Shown here: one piece after another, positions 22,603 through 31,652 of the stretch
How positions within the stretch are numbered: position 1 is the stretch's first letter
How the letters are laid out: each line of letters starts with the position of its first letter
NCBI RefSeq assembly: GCF_021991925.1
Contig: NZ_RXZI01000002.1
Coordinates: forward strand, 372,001-436,000
Direction of reading: 5' to 3'
DNA length: 64,000 nt
DNA from: Sutcliffiella horikoshii
Lineage (GTDB): Bacteria; Bacillota; Bacilli; Bacillales; Bacillaceae_I
Made by a program: the position numbers and the translations under genes
Notes under the pieces: generated by a model
What the model saw: the letters and a program-made list of their open reading frames with translations, nothing else
Told to the model about the DNA's origin: nothing
Database searches by the model: none

Positions 22603-23004
22603 GTGGATTTGATAATTAGGGAGGAGCTAAATAAATTTCTTAAGGAGGACTTGCAAAAAGTAGTTGAAAATGATGAAGTCCTATATTTTAACTTAATTGT
22701 ATCTACAAATAAAAATACTATTAGTGTAGAGGTAAAGGGGCCTGACTTTGATTCAAAAGAAAAAATGATTAACTGGGGTTTATGGTTAACCTATGAAGAA
22801 ATAACAAATCAACCTGTACAAAGTAAAGAATATATTAAATATTATTTTGACGCACTCGTGCTCATTTTTAAATACTATGGACTCTCAGATGAAAAAATAA
22901 GAAATATACAGAAGAGTGTTGAAGAGGAGGTTATTGGTAATAAACAATATGATTATGAAGAGGAGACTTTACATTTAGACTTTTCTGACTTAGACTTCGA
23001 GTAG
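22603..23004 (+). CDS. Orphan immunity-like protein of cassette 3
   Basis: GTG 22603 is the first standard start codon and gives 133 residues, but it has no ribosome site. The frame is open upstream to 22540, where AGGGAGGTATCTCAA precedes an ATA codon; IDITTSNIYSEVNSYFSVSH would then be the true N-terminus. So the original ATG may have mutated to ATA, or ATA is used. The protein is acidic, without membrane segments, ending in EEETLHLDFSDLDFE. Family not recognised; immunity role is inferred from context. Confidence 0.55.
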   Translation: MDLIIREELNKFLKEDLQKVVENDEVLYFNLIVSTNKNTISVEVKGPDFDSKEKMINWGLWLTYEEITNQPVQSKEYIKYYFDALVLIFKYYGLSDEKIRNIQKSVEEEVIGNKQYDYEEETLHLDFSDLDFE

Positions 23005-23338
23005 TATAGTTAAATAAAATAGTAAAGAACTAGAGGAAGAATATTAGGGAGCAGGGGAAAATTCTCTGCTTCTTTTTTATATCCATTTTAGTCCAAACTC
23101 ACCTTATAAGACTATCAAAAAAGCTATAATAATATTACCTACTATTATCCATTCAATAGCCAGCGGAGACGTCATTGCCCTCACCGATTCAGCCTGGAAT
23201 ATCGCGGTAACCTATGAATACGACGAATGGGGGAATGTCACAAGCATCACAGGCAACCAAGCCCTGGCTGATGCTAACCCATACCGATATGTCGGAAAAG
23301 ATGGGGTCCTTTATGACAAGGACATCAACCTGTATCTC

Positions 23339-24181
23339 ATGGGCTGGAGAGACTACGATCCTTCCACCGGTCGTTTCATCGTTCCGGATGAATACGAAGG
23401 GGAAGAAGACGAACCAACATCCCTGAACCGTTACCTATATGCCGATGCCGATCCAGTCAACAATATCGACCCGGACGGACATGCACCAAAATGGCTTCAA
23501 AAAGGCTGGAAGTCCACCAAGAAAATCGCCAAAAAAGGCCTGAAATTCGGTGTCCTGGACGACATCAACACCCTGCGCAGCCCGAACTCCAAGTGGTATC
23601 ATAAAGCGGGTGCTGCGGCAAGCCTTGCCTCCAACTTTGTGCCAGGAGCGGGAGTCGCGAAGTTTGGTGTGAAACTAGGAGCTAAAGCGATTTCCAAAGG
23701 TGCCAAGGGCTTAAAGGCGAAGAAATTCGTCGCGACAACTGTCAAGCAGAACCGCACGGTGAAGGCGAAGAAGCAAGCCGTGATGGCTAAGGCAAAACCG
23801 AAGCCGGTGCAGTCGGTGAATAAGGGGAATACGAGGAAGAGTAATAAGGATACAGGTAAATATCAAGTTGGAGCATATAAAGATATTAAAGGAGTAAAAG
23901 GACTTGATGCCCATCATGTAGGACAGAAGGCAGCAATGAAGAAATTAGTAAAAAATTATGATTTAAATACGGCACCTGCAATTAATGTTCCAAAGGTGGG
24001 GCACACCATTAAAGGACCTAATGGAATAGTTTCTAGAAGTGCAAAAGGAATAGATAATCCTAGACAGTTATTGGCAAGAGATATTAGGGAACTTAGAAGA
24101 GTCTATGATGACATACCGAATTCTGCTTTAAAAAAACTTATTAAATTAAACAAAAAAATGTATCCAGAAATGAGGAAGTAA
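23339..24181 (+). CDS. Displaced Rhs C-terminal cassette 4 with HH-motif toxin tip
   Basis: Core homology begins at 23123. It carries an extra base in the RGDV region (AATAGCCAGCGG instead of AATGCCCGCGG), so the upstream core is out of frame; from MGWRDYDP at 23339 the frame is intact. The same linker is followed by a new tip with GLDAHHVGQKAAMKKL, INVPKVGHT, SRSAKGIDNPRQLLARDI and NKKMYPEMRK. The double His and the basic C-terminus suggest an HNH/EndoVII-like nuclease, but I cannot name the subfamily. Its immunity gene starts two bases after the stop. Confidence 0.75.
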   Translation: MGWRDYDPSTGRFIVPDEYEGEEDEPTSLNRYLYADADPVNNIDPDGHAPKWLQKGWKSTKKIAKKGLKFGVLDDINTLRSPNSKWYHKAGAAASLASNFVPGAGVAKFGVKLGAKAISKGAKGLKAKKFVATTVKQNRTVKAKKQAVMAKAKPKPVQSVNKGNTRKSNKDTGKYQVGAYKDIKGVKGLDAHHVGQKAAMKKLVKNYDLNTAPAINVPKVGHTIKGPNGIVSRSAKGIDNPRQLLARDIRELRRVYDDIPNSALKKLIKLNKKMYPEMRK

Positions 24182-24182
24182 A

Positions 24183-24533
24183 ATGAGTGATATTTTTGTG
24201 AAATCACTTTATGAGACCATCGTTAAAGAGAACCTTCAACTATACAAAAACTTGTATGAAACAACGAATGTTACTTCTAAAACAGATGATTATTGGAAAA
24301 AAGCTATTGGTTTTTACAATAGTTTAACTGGTGAAAATAAAGATACCTTAATGAGAATAATTGAACAAACCATGATCGATACCACTTCAAACATGCTAGG
24401 TGTAATAGATGGAAGCTCAACTTTAAATGATTGTTCGTTAGAACCCAAATTACTGCTTGATTCTAAGGATACAGAAGGAGAACTACAAGATTTGTTTTTA
24501 GAATTCATAGAAGATCGAGATAGCAACAACTAA
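24183..24533 (+). CDS. Immunity protein of cassette 4
   Basis: ATG follows AGAAATGAGGAAGTAA, one base after the toxin stop. 116 residues, helical and acidic. It shares a motif with the protein at 33446 (TMIDTTSNMLGVIDG against AVDTSIFGFFTVLDG) and similar size and spacing, so the two belong to one small immunity family that I cannot name. Confidence 0.7.
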   Translation: MSDIFVKSLYETIVKENLQLYKNLYETTNVTSKTDDYWKKAIGFYNSLTGENKDTLMRIIEQTMIDTTSNMLGVIDGSSTLNDCSLEPKLLLDSKDTEGELQDLFLEFIEDRDSNN

Positions 24534-24659
24534 TTGAAAGTTTGATTACAGAGGTTATATTAATATTACAAAAGATAATTATATAATTTAAATCAAGTTT
24601 TAAACCTTGATTGGCTAAATGCCATTCAAGGTTTTTTTATGCTTTAACCTTCTTACGAT

Positions 24660-24862
24660 TAAATCAGCCAAAAGTATATTATGAAGATCCCCAAATTAAT
24701 TCCCATATTGAACCTTTTACAAACCATCAAATATCTTGGATACGAAAGAAAAGAAGCAATAAAAGTAGTTGGTAAATAAGAAAGGTAGGCTCATAACTTA
24801 CCAAACCAATCACTAATGGCTCAAAATTTGGGAAGAAGGCGGCTGTACTATGCTTCTTTTTG
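24660..24862 (+). pseudogene. 3' fragment of a HEAT-repeat immunity gene
   Basis: The sequence closely copies the last part of the intact HEAT gene at 29496-30068 and its downstream flank (compare 24680-24790 with 29970-30080), including the residues for SWIRKEAIK-like IVGK and the GAAG...CTTC spacer hairpin. The rest of the gene is absent. Confidence 0.75.
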
Positions 24863-24904
24863 TTTTATATTAGAACCAAAAGAACATAATTAATCTATCA
24901 AACA

Positions 24905-25912
24905 CGCTATAATAAATAGTCTACTATTATCAATTCAATGCCCGTGGAGACGTCATCGCCCTGACTGATTCAGCCGGTAATATCGCGGCAATCACTATGA
25001 ATACGACGAATGGGGTAACGTCATAAGCATCACTGGCAACCAAGCCCTGGCCGATGCCAATCCATACCGATATGTCGGAAAATATGAGGTCCTTTATGAC
25101 AAGGACATCAACCTATATCTCATGGGCTGGAGAGATTACGATCCTTCCACCGGCCGTTTCATCGTTCCGGATGAATATGAAGGGGAAGAAGACGAACCAA
25201 CATCTCTGAATCGTTACCTATACGCCGATGCCGACCCGGTCAACAATATCGACCCGGACGGGCATGCTCCAAAATGGCTACAAAAAGGCTGGAAGTCCAC
25301 CAAGAAAATCGCCAAAAAAGGCCTGAAATTCGGTGTCCTGGACGACATCAACACCCTGCGCAGCCCGAACTCCAAGTGGTATCATAAAGCGGGTGCTGCG
25401 GCTAGCCTTGCCTCCAACTTTGTGCCGGGAGCGGGAGTGGCGAAATTTGGAGTGAAAGCTGTCGCCAAATACGGTGTGAAAAACATCCAAAAAGGAGCCA
25501 AAGGACTCAAGGCGAAGAAGTTTGTTGCTACATCTGTGAAGCAGAACCGCACGGTGAAGGCGAAAAAGCAAGCCGTGAAGGCTAAGACGAAGAATAATAC
25601 TAAGGGTAGTAATCAGTTACAAAAGTGAAATCTAACCCGAAAAACTCTGTAGTTGTTCAACAAATTACAGTCAAAACAAAAAGCGGGGTTAAAACAAGAA
25701 TAGATATAATGCACAGGGATGCAAAAACAGGTAATATAAGTTGTATAGAATGCAAGGCTTCTCAGACTGCTCCGCTAACCAAAAATCAAAAAATTGCATT
25801 CCCTGAAATATCCAAAACAGGTGGAGTAGTTGTTGGGAAAGGTAAGCATCCATTTAGTGGTGGAACAGTAATACCTCCAACACAAATAAATATTATACGT
25901 AAGAAGAAGTGA
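24905..25912 (+). pseudogene. Displaced Rhs cassette 5 with frameshifted PD-(D/E)XK-like toxin tip
   Basis: Core homology starts at 24905. MGWRDYDP is at 25122 and the linker runs in frame to NTKGSNQLQK, then stops at 25628. The tip continues in the next frame from a GTG at 25625: KSGVKTRIDIMHRDAKTG and SCIECKASQTAPLTKNQK give the Asp...Glu-x-Lys pattern of a restriction-endonuclease-fold toxin, ending at 25912. One extra base at the seam (AAAAGTGAAATC) explains the shift. The GTGA overlap could allow a separate small toxin to be made, but no ribosome site is obvious. Confidence 0.8.
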
Positions 25913-25925
25913 TAGGAGGGACATA

Positions 25926-26249
25926 ATGGGGTTGAAGCAAACAGATGAGGTAGATGTTATTAGTTTTAATAAAGATGATGGTGTAGTTACCTTAGGGATA
26001 ATTGATACTATGGATTGGAATGCCATTGACGAACACCTTATGCTTCTTCAAGAAAAACTGAATGTATATTTAAGTTTTTTAGAGAGTGGAGAGATTTATT
26101 CCCAGTATGAAGTTGCAAATGGAAGTGAATTTGAAATAAAGATATATTTTTAAAAAAATCCTCCTCAGTCAGGTGAACTTTTCATTGAACAAGTTTCCGA
26201 TATTATAAATAGAGCTGGGTTCAAATTCAGTTATGAAGTTGGTTTATGA
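25926..26249 (+). pseudogene. DUF6572-like immunity gene of cassette 5, interrupted by TAA
   Basis: ATG after GATAGGAGGGACATA. The first 75 codons (VDVISFNKDDGVVTLGIIDTMDW, LMLLQEKLNVYLSFLESGEIY) match the small DUF6572 family. An in-frame TAA at 26151 cuts it, but the same frame stays open to 26249 and encodes the expected C-terminal end (SGELFIEQVSDIINRAGFKF). The gene is thus a nonsense mutant, alongside its frameshifted toxin. Confidence 0.75.
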
Positions 26250-26457
26250 GTTAAAAAACCTTGATTGGCTAAAAGCCTTTCAAGGTTCTTAACTTTGTTG
26301 AAAGCAGTGGACGGTCCTCTGCTTTTTTTATATTCCTTATTCTAGTTCCAAAAGCTCCTTTTAAGACTATCAAAAAATCTATAATTATATTGTCTACTAT
26401 TATCAATTCAATGCCCGCGGAGACGTCATCGCCCTGACCGATTCAGCCGGGAATATC

Positions 26458-27429
26458 GTGGCAACCTATGAATACGACGAATGGGGTAACGTCACTGCTA
26501 TCACTGGCAACCAAGCCCTGGCCGATGCCAATCCATACCGATATGTCGGAAAATATGGGGTCCTTTATGACAAGGACATCAACCTATACTTGATGGGCTG
26601 GAGAGACTACGATCCTTCCACCGGCCGTTTCATCGTTCCGAATGAATACGAAGGGGAAGAAGACGAACCAACATCTCTGAATCGTTACTTATATGCCGAT
26701 GCGGATCCAGTCAACAATATCGACCCGGACGGGCATGCTCCAAAATGGTTGCAAAGAGGCTGGAAGTCCACCAAGAAAATCGCCAAAAAAGGCCTGAAAA
26801 TCGGTGTCTTGGACGACATCAACACCCTGCGCAGCCCGAACTCCAATTGGTATCATAAAGCAGGAGCTGCGGCTAGTCTCGCCTCCAACTTTGTGCCGGG
26901 AGCGGGAGTGGCGAAGTTTGGAGTGAAACTAGGAGCTAAAGCGATTTCCAAAGGTGCCAAGGGCTTAAAGGCGAAGAAATTCGTCGCAACAACCGTCAAG
27001 CAGAACCGTATTATTAAAGTTAAGAAAACTGTAGCAAAAGTAAAACCAATTCAAACAGTATCTAAATCTAACAAAAGAAAAGTAAACAGTAAAGCTGCAA
27101 ATCTAAGAAAACAAGGGTTTCAGGAACACCATATAATTAGTGATAAGAATAAATTAACCCAAAATCATAAATTGCTAAAGGAAGCTGGATTTGACTTGCA
27201 ATCTAGAAGCAATAAAATGTTCTTGCCAAGCAAAGCTTCCTTACATCCTACAAGAAGTATACACAAAGGAAAACATACCAATAAAGTCAGTGAGAATCTA
27301 GCAAGGCAAATGGATCAAGTACTAGAGATTGGAACTGCAAATGGTTGGTCTCAAAAGCAATATAATGATGCATTACGAGGGATAATTAGCGGAGAAAGAC
27401 AATTGTTAAGAAATGGAAGCAGAGCTTGA
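26458..27429 (+). CDS. Displaced Rhs C-terminal cassette 6 with AHH nuclease toxin tip
   Basis: Core homology starts near 26378. A GTG at 26458 (GCG in sister copies) gives a possible start, MATYEYDEWGNV, without a ribosome site. The frame is intact through RYVGKYG, MGWRDYDP, NIDPDGHAP and the linker. The tip has QGFQEHHIISDKN, HKLLKEAGFDLQSRSNKMFLP, HPTRSIHKGKH and a helical end, the pattern of the AHH family of HNH/EndoVII nucleases. The immunity gene follows with overlap or within 50 bases. Confidence 0.8.
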   Translation: MATYEYDEWGNVTAITGNQALADANPYRYVGKYGVLYDKDINLYLMGWRDYDPSTGRFIVPNEYEGEEDEPTSLNRYLYADADPVNNIDPDGHAPKWLQRGWKSTKKIAKKGLKIGVLDDINTLRSPNSNWYHKAGAAASLASNFVPGAGVAKFGVKLGAKAISKGAKGLKAKKFVATTVKQNRIIKVKKTVAKVKPIQTVSKSNKRKVNSKAANLRKQGFQEHHIISDKNKLTQNHKLLKEAGFDLQSRSNKMFLPSKASLHPTRSIHKGKHTNKVSENLARQMDQVLEIGTANGWSQKQYNDALRGIISGERQLLRNGSRA

Positions 27430-27475
27430 AATAAGAATAAACGCCAATGGGCAAAATAAGAAAGAGGTGTATTTA

Positions 27476-28012
27476 GTGTTTTGGATTTGGTCTGTACCCG
27501 AAGATTACCCTAACAATAGAATAGGAGAGTATATTGAAGGTAGTGGAACAGATAGGTTTCTTTTTAGAGAAGGAAAGAAATTATTAAAAGAAGAGGTGGT
27601 TTCCCCTAAAATAATTTTTGAATGTGATGAAAAATATTTATATGATGTTTTGCCTAATAATGGTTTCCTTTTAATTGTCTCGGAAAAAGTAATAGAAATA
27701 TTAAATGAAAACTGTCCGGATGATATTCAAATTTTCGAAGCAAGTGTTTATGCTAAAAATGGTAGAGTTCCTAATTATTTTCTATTAAATGTCCTGAATT
27801 CTATTGAAGTACTAGATAAAGTCGAATCGAAGTACACTACTATTAGAGGAACGGATGCAATTCTTAGCCTAGATAAAATAGTTTATAAAGGAAACTTAGA
27901 ACATCACTATCATATTCTAAGAAATAAAGATTATAAATCTCATGTACTGGTATCTGATTCTATCAAAACTGCATTTGAGAAAAAACGGGTTAAAGGTGTT
28001 CAGTTTGAATAA
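27476..28012 (+). CDS. DUF1629/Imm11-like immunity protein of cassette 6
   Basis: GTG 27476 lies 6 bases after AAAGAGGTG and gives 178 residues; an ATG at 27413 inside the toxin end gives 199 residues without a clear ribosome site. The pattern VLPNNGFLLIVSEKVIEIL, IVYKGNLEHHYHILRN and HVLVSDSIKTAFEKKRVKGVQF resembles the Imm11 family. It would neutralise the AHH nuclease. A GAAGCAG/CTGCTTC hairpin follows at 28024. Confidence 0.7.
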   Translation: MFWIWSVPEDYPNNRIGEYIEGSGTDRFLFREGKKLLKEEVVSPKIIFECDEKYLYDVLPNNGFLLIVSEKVIEILNENCPDDIQIFEASVYAKNGRVPNYFLLNVLNSIEVLDKVESKYTTIRGTDAILSLDKIVYKGNLEHHYHILRNKDYKSHVLVSDSIKTAFEKKRVKGVQFE

Positions 28013-28090
28013 ATAAACTATTGAGAAGCAGGGAACGGTCCTCTGCTTCTTTTTTATATTCTTTATTTTTTCTTACAAAACTATGAAACA

Positions 28091-28583
28091 CGCTATAATA
28101 ATATTGTCTAATATTATCAATTCAATGCCCGCGGAGACGTCATCGCCCTCACCGATTCAGCCGGGAATATCGCGGCAACCTATGAATACGACGAATGGGG
28201 TAATGTCACACGACATCAACACCCTGCGCAGCCCGAACTCCAAGTGGTACCTTAAAGCGGGTGCTGCGGAAAGCCTGCCTCCAACTTTGTGCCTGGAGCG
28301 GGAGTGGCAAAGTTTGGAGTGAAACTAGGGGCTAAAGCGATCTCCAAAGGTGCCAAGGGCTTAAAGGCGAAGAAATTCGTCGCAACAACCGTCAAGCATA
28401 ACCGCACGGTGAAGGCTAATAAGCAAGCAGTGAAGGCTAAGACGAAACCGACTAAGTGATAGACAACGTATGGAAAAATATGTATGGGATGTAAAGAAAA
28501 ACTTCGGGAGGAAATATAATGAAGGTTTAAAGGAAGCTGTCAGGTACGGTCAGCAACTTTATCGGAAGCCGCCAAAAAAATAA
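28091..28583 (+). pseudogene. Deleted Rhs cassette 7 with toxin stub
   Basis: Core homology begins at 28091 and runs to GNVT, then an internal deletion joins it directly to the DDINTLRSPN linker segment (28210). A missing base near 28270 shifts the frame again. The linker ends KAKTKPTK and a stop; the same frame then holds a toxin stub (28470-28583) with MEKYVWDVKKNFGRKYNEG and YGQQLYRKPPKK. The cassette cannot make a toxin. Confidence 0.75.
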
Positions 28584-28600
28584 CTTGAGGAGGAAGAACA

Positions 28601-29251
28601 TTGGGAGTGCCTGGGTATCGAGTTGTGAAAGGGTCAGGAATCTTCAACCATTCATTTGGTGGAGATTCCTGGACTACACCAATTTGTCCTAATTGTAAGA
28701 CTAATTCACATCTAATCTTTTGTTTTAACTTAACTGATTCAAGACTAAATCAAATATACAATAGGTCTTTAAAAGATTTACCGCTAGTTTCTTGTTTGAA
28801 TTGCTCTTCATACTGGGAACGTCAAGTCTTTAAAATTGATCCAGTTAATAGAAAAGTAAATATTGTAAAACAGATCGATAATGAAAGATGGGTTAGTGAA
28901 GAGGAAGACCGATTGCCTTATCCACTTCCTGTATCTGCTATGACATTACAACAGTTCCAAAAAGTTGATACACCTTCTACCGACGAACCATCTGACCTTG
29001 CTTTTGAGGCATTTGGTTCGGAATACGTATGTAGGATTCTTGGGAAACCACTTTATGCTGTTGATAACATTAATAAAAATTGCGAATGTTGCAATAACCC
29101 GATGGAATACGTAGCTACAATATGTAGTGAGGATTTTAATTCAGAGGGATTAGTACATGAAAATTTCTCGTTTAATTTCGGTGAATCTTTTCTCTATTTC
29201 TATCTATGCAAAGTTTGCAATATATTAGAAACTGAAATGCAAAGTACCTAA
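28601..29251 (+). CDS. Putative zinc-binding immunity protein of cassette 7
   Basis: TTG start behind TTGAGGAGGAAG, 17 bases after the toxin stub. 216 residues with three CxxC pairs: PICPNCKTN, VSCLNCSSYW and NCECCNNPM, then a C-terminal CKVCN. It looks like a metal-binding fold of the kind described for DUF1963-related immunity proteins, but I am not sure of the family. The gene is intact although its toxin is not. Confidence 0.65.
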   Translation: MGVPGYRVVKGSGIFNHSFGGDSWTTPICPNCKTNSHLIFCFNLTDSRLNQIYNRSLKDLPLVSCLNCSSYWERQVFKIDPVNRKVNIVKQIDNERWVSEEEDRLPYPLPVSAMTLQQFQKVDTPSTDEPSDLAFEAFGSEYVCRILGKPLYAVDNINKNCECCNNPMEYVATICSEDFNSEGLVHENFSFNFGESFLYFYLCKVCNILETEMQST

Positions 29252-29274
29252 GCATAGTGGAAGAATTTGAAAGT

Positions 29275-29309
29275 AAACCTTGAAAGGTATAAATCTTTCA
29301 AGGTTTTTT
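29275..29309 (+). terminator. Terminator after the zinc-binding immunity gene
   Basis: AAACCTTGAAAG and CTTTCAAGGTTT form a perfect 12-bp stem with an 8-base loop, followed by TTT. Confidence 0.8.
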
Positions 29310-29495
29310 GGTATTTCAAAATAGGTGATCTAAAGATGTAAGGGTTTTTCCTTTCTTCAGAATTAATAAGGTAAATATTTTATAAATGACAAATTTTTGA
29401 TACCCTTAGCTTTCGGAATTAAACAAGTAAAAACATCATTTCCTTTTTTATGGTCCGTTAAATTAAAAAAGCTTGTTAAATAAGTAGGTGATAAA

Positions 29496-30068
29496 GTGAT
29501 AAGGAAACTTGAAAAAGAAGTGTTATCAAAAGAGATTAGATTTAAAGATATACAAATCTCAAACATAAATGACTTGATGAAAATAGACAAAAGTTTCAAG
29601 GATGTTGTGCCGATCTTGCTTAAGCATATTCGAGAAATAGTTGATGAAAGTGATAAGCAATTCCTAGTAAGATGCTTAGGAGTAAAGGGGTTTACTGAAG
29701 CTACTGAGGACTTAATAACTGAGTTCAAGAACTCTCGAAATCTATCTTATAAATGGGCAATTGGAAACACACTATCAATTATTCAAGACAAATCAAAAGT
29801 AGAAGAATTACTCGAGATTATTCAAGATAAGAAACATGGAATAGCTAGACAAATGTTGATTATTGCTGTTGCTAAAATGAAGGAGAAAAAAGGAATTCCA
29901 ATCTTGTTAGACTTACTTAATGATGAAGAGGTAAATGGTCATGTAATAAGTGGGTTAGCATATTATAAAGATCCCAAATTAATTCCCTATATTGAACCTC
30001 TTACAAATCATCCAATATCTTGGATACGAAATGAAGCAATAAAAATAGTTGGTAAGTTTAAAAGGTAG
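29496..30068 (+). CDS. HEAT-repeat protein, orphan immunity candidate
   Basis: GTG after TAGGTGATAAA. 190 residues made of HEAT-like helical pairs: DVVPILLKHIREIVDESDKQFLVRCLGVKG, KKGIPILLDLLNDEEVNGHVISGLAYYKDPKLIPYIEPL. HEAT proteins are common immunity partners of polymorphic toxins. No toxin precedes it; a 3' fragment of a close copy is at 24660. A GAAGCAG...CTGCTTC hairpin with T-run follows at 30112-30145. Confidence 0.7.
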   Translation: MIRKLEKEVLSKEIRFKDIQISNINDLMKIDKSFKDVVPILLKHIREIVDESDKQFLVRCLGVKGFTEATEDLITEFKNSRNLSYKWAIGNTLSIIQDKSKVEELLEIIQDKKHGIARQMLIIAVAKMKEKKGIPILLDLLNDEEVNGHVISGLAYYKDPKLIPYIEPLTNHPISWIRNEAIKIVGKFKR

Positions 30069-30214
30069 GTTTATAACTTACCCACCCATTGACTAATGGC
30101 AATAAAATTACGGAAGCAGAGGGACGGTCCACTGCTTCTTTTTTAAATTCTTACTTTTATATTATAGCCAGAATAGTACCTTAATAGATTAACAAATTGA
30201 GGACAAATATGCGC

Positions 30215-30280
30215 ATTTTCCACTTATTTACCATTAAATGCACATGGAGATGTCATTTGTGTTTCTGACGCCTATGGAAA
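30215..30280 (+). pseudogene. Divergent Rhs junction scar
   Basis: A short stretch decodes as PLNAHGDVICVSDAYGK, a diverged version of the QFNARGDVIALTDSAGN core segment that opens every cassette. It comes from a different Rhs lineage than the others. Confidence 0.55.
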
Positions 30281-30347
30281 AAAGAGGATAATAAGGTAAT
30301 CTGCCGAATAGTAATAGAGGATAGTGGGAAGGGGGCCAAGGGGCAAT

Positions 30348-31229
30348 ATGTATGGTTTAGATAAAAGAAACAGGCTTCTACTATTGCCTTTTACCGGAGT
30401 AGGATTTCTTTATCTTAGTTTTCTCTGTTTATACTTGTTCGATTTGTTATCTGGGGCCTTTTTTGTACTCCTTTTACTTATGTTAATAGTTATGTGCGCC
30501 ATTTTTATAGGAGTTTCCATAAATGTCCGACCAACTTGCAGATCGTTTATCCTCTCTTCCATTTTTATCAGTTTCCTAGTTTTATATGAGTATCCCTTAC
30601 TGTTTATGGATGATTCAGAGTCCATTCATTATTTATATTATCCGACACATGAAGTGGTGGAAGGTTCAGGCATATTTATTGCTAGTGTTTTAACAGCTTA
30701 TGTGATGGAAGGGGCAGATACGGAGTTTCAAAATGGTATCAATCAATATGGTGTCATTTATATAGATAATCGTCTACGGTATAAAGATAAGGTCGATTCT
30801 TTCTATGGATTATTCTCCACCAGAGAGAATATGGATGTGACGATGGGTGAAAATCTATCCTTTTTACTTGAGGAAATCCCTCTTGAAATTAGCGACTATT
30901 TGACAAGGGAGGATCGGAGCGGAGATAGTTCAGGTTTGGCCTTGACTCTTTCATCGCTTTCGAAAGAGGACAATTGGAACAATGAAGTGCCTATCGCTGT
31001 AACGGGGGCAATTGATAAGGATGGGAATGTATTGGAAGTCGGACTTATTCAAGAAAAGGTCCAAATTGCCGCAAGAGACGGTCACACCCATATGATTGTT
31101 CCACAAGACAACTTGTCAGAGGCTGAGAAGATACAACAAGAATACTCCTTATCAATTAAAATATCTGGAGTGAAAAATGTAGAGGATGCCATAGAGATAA
31201 TAGAAAAATGGAATGAAGAAGCGAATTAA
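30348..31229 (+). CDS. Membrane-anchored Lon-type (S16) serine peptidase
   Basis: ATG 30348 is chosen, with CCAAGGGG just before it; a GTG at 30324 is possible. 293 residues. Residues 10-90 form three to four membrane helices. Residues 110-290 are a Lon proteolytic domain with catalytic Ser194 (SGDSSGLALTLS) and Lys237 (GLIQEKVQIAA), plus VAVTGAIDKDGNV-like PIAVTGAIDKDGNVLEVG. No ATPase or PDZ domain is present, unlike Lon or YlbL. The active site should face one side of the membrane; which side is not known. The next gene overlaps by 17 bases. Confidence 0.85.
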   Translation: MYGLDKRNRLLLLPFTGVGFLYLSFLCLYLFDLLSGAFFVLLLLMLIVMCAIFIGVSINVRPTCRSFILSSIFISFLVLYEYPLLFMDDSESIHYLYYPTHEVVEGSGIFIASVLTAYVMEGADTEFQNGINQYGVIYIDNRLRYKDKVDSFYGLFSTRENMDVTMGENLSFLLEEIPLEISDYLTREDRSGDSSGLALTLSSLSKEDNWNNEVPIAVTGAIDKDGNVLEVGLIQEKVQIAARDGHTHMIVPQDNLSEAEKIQQEYSLSIKISGVKNVEDAIEIIEKWNEEAN

Positions 31230-31623
31230 TAGAAATGATATTTCAAGAAGGGAGGAGGCTGGCATTCGATTCATTGCCTTATTAGTAGTAGGTTTTCTCG
31301 TTGTTCTTGCTGTAAACAGGGAAGAAACACCAACGTTTAATTTTAGTGAAGACACCACAGGGGATGCCCACCATCTAGGGAAGGTACTTCAGAAAAAGGG
31401 AGAAACTATCCTCTTAGAAGAACAATACAATCACTACAACCAGCCGCTCTCCAAGCTATGGGTTACGGTTAATGAAGTAACCGAAATTCTAACGGCGGAA
31501 GGGGAGGAAACGACGATTTCTGTGGTAAGAAAAGGGGACATGGTGGAGGTTTGGAATGATGGAGTGGTTTTAGAGTCTCATCCTGGTAAGACAACGGCTT
31601 TGAAACTAAGAAAGTTACCGTAA
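31213..31623 (+). CDS. Small membrane-anchored protein, DUF3221-like
   Basis: ATG overlaps the end of the Lon-type gene, so the two are co-translated. 136 residues: a basic N-terminus, one membrane helix (FIALLVVGFLVVLAV) and an extracytoplasmic beta-rich domain with GDMVEVWNDGVVLESHPGKTTALKL, as in small DUF3221-type proteins. It may be a partner or substrate of the peptidase. Function unknown. Confidence 0.7.
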   Translation: MKKRINRNDISRREEAGIRFIALLVVGFLVVLAVNREETPTFNFSEDTTGDAHHLGKVLQKKGETILLEEQYNHYNQPLSKLWVTVNEVTEILTAEGEETTISVVRKGDMVEVWNDGVVLESHPGKTTALKLRKLP

Positions 31624-31652
31624 TTAGCATGCAACAGCTAGATACGAAGAAA

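Noticed and set aside
20321-28110. TATAAT strings before each Rhs cassette as promoters
   Set aside because: The same bases code for RYNNI in the parent Rhs core (18556), and no -35 lies at the right distance; they mark the homology start.
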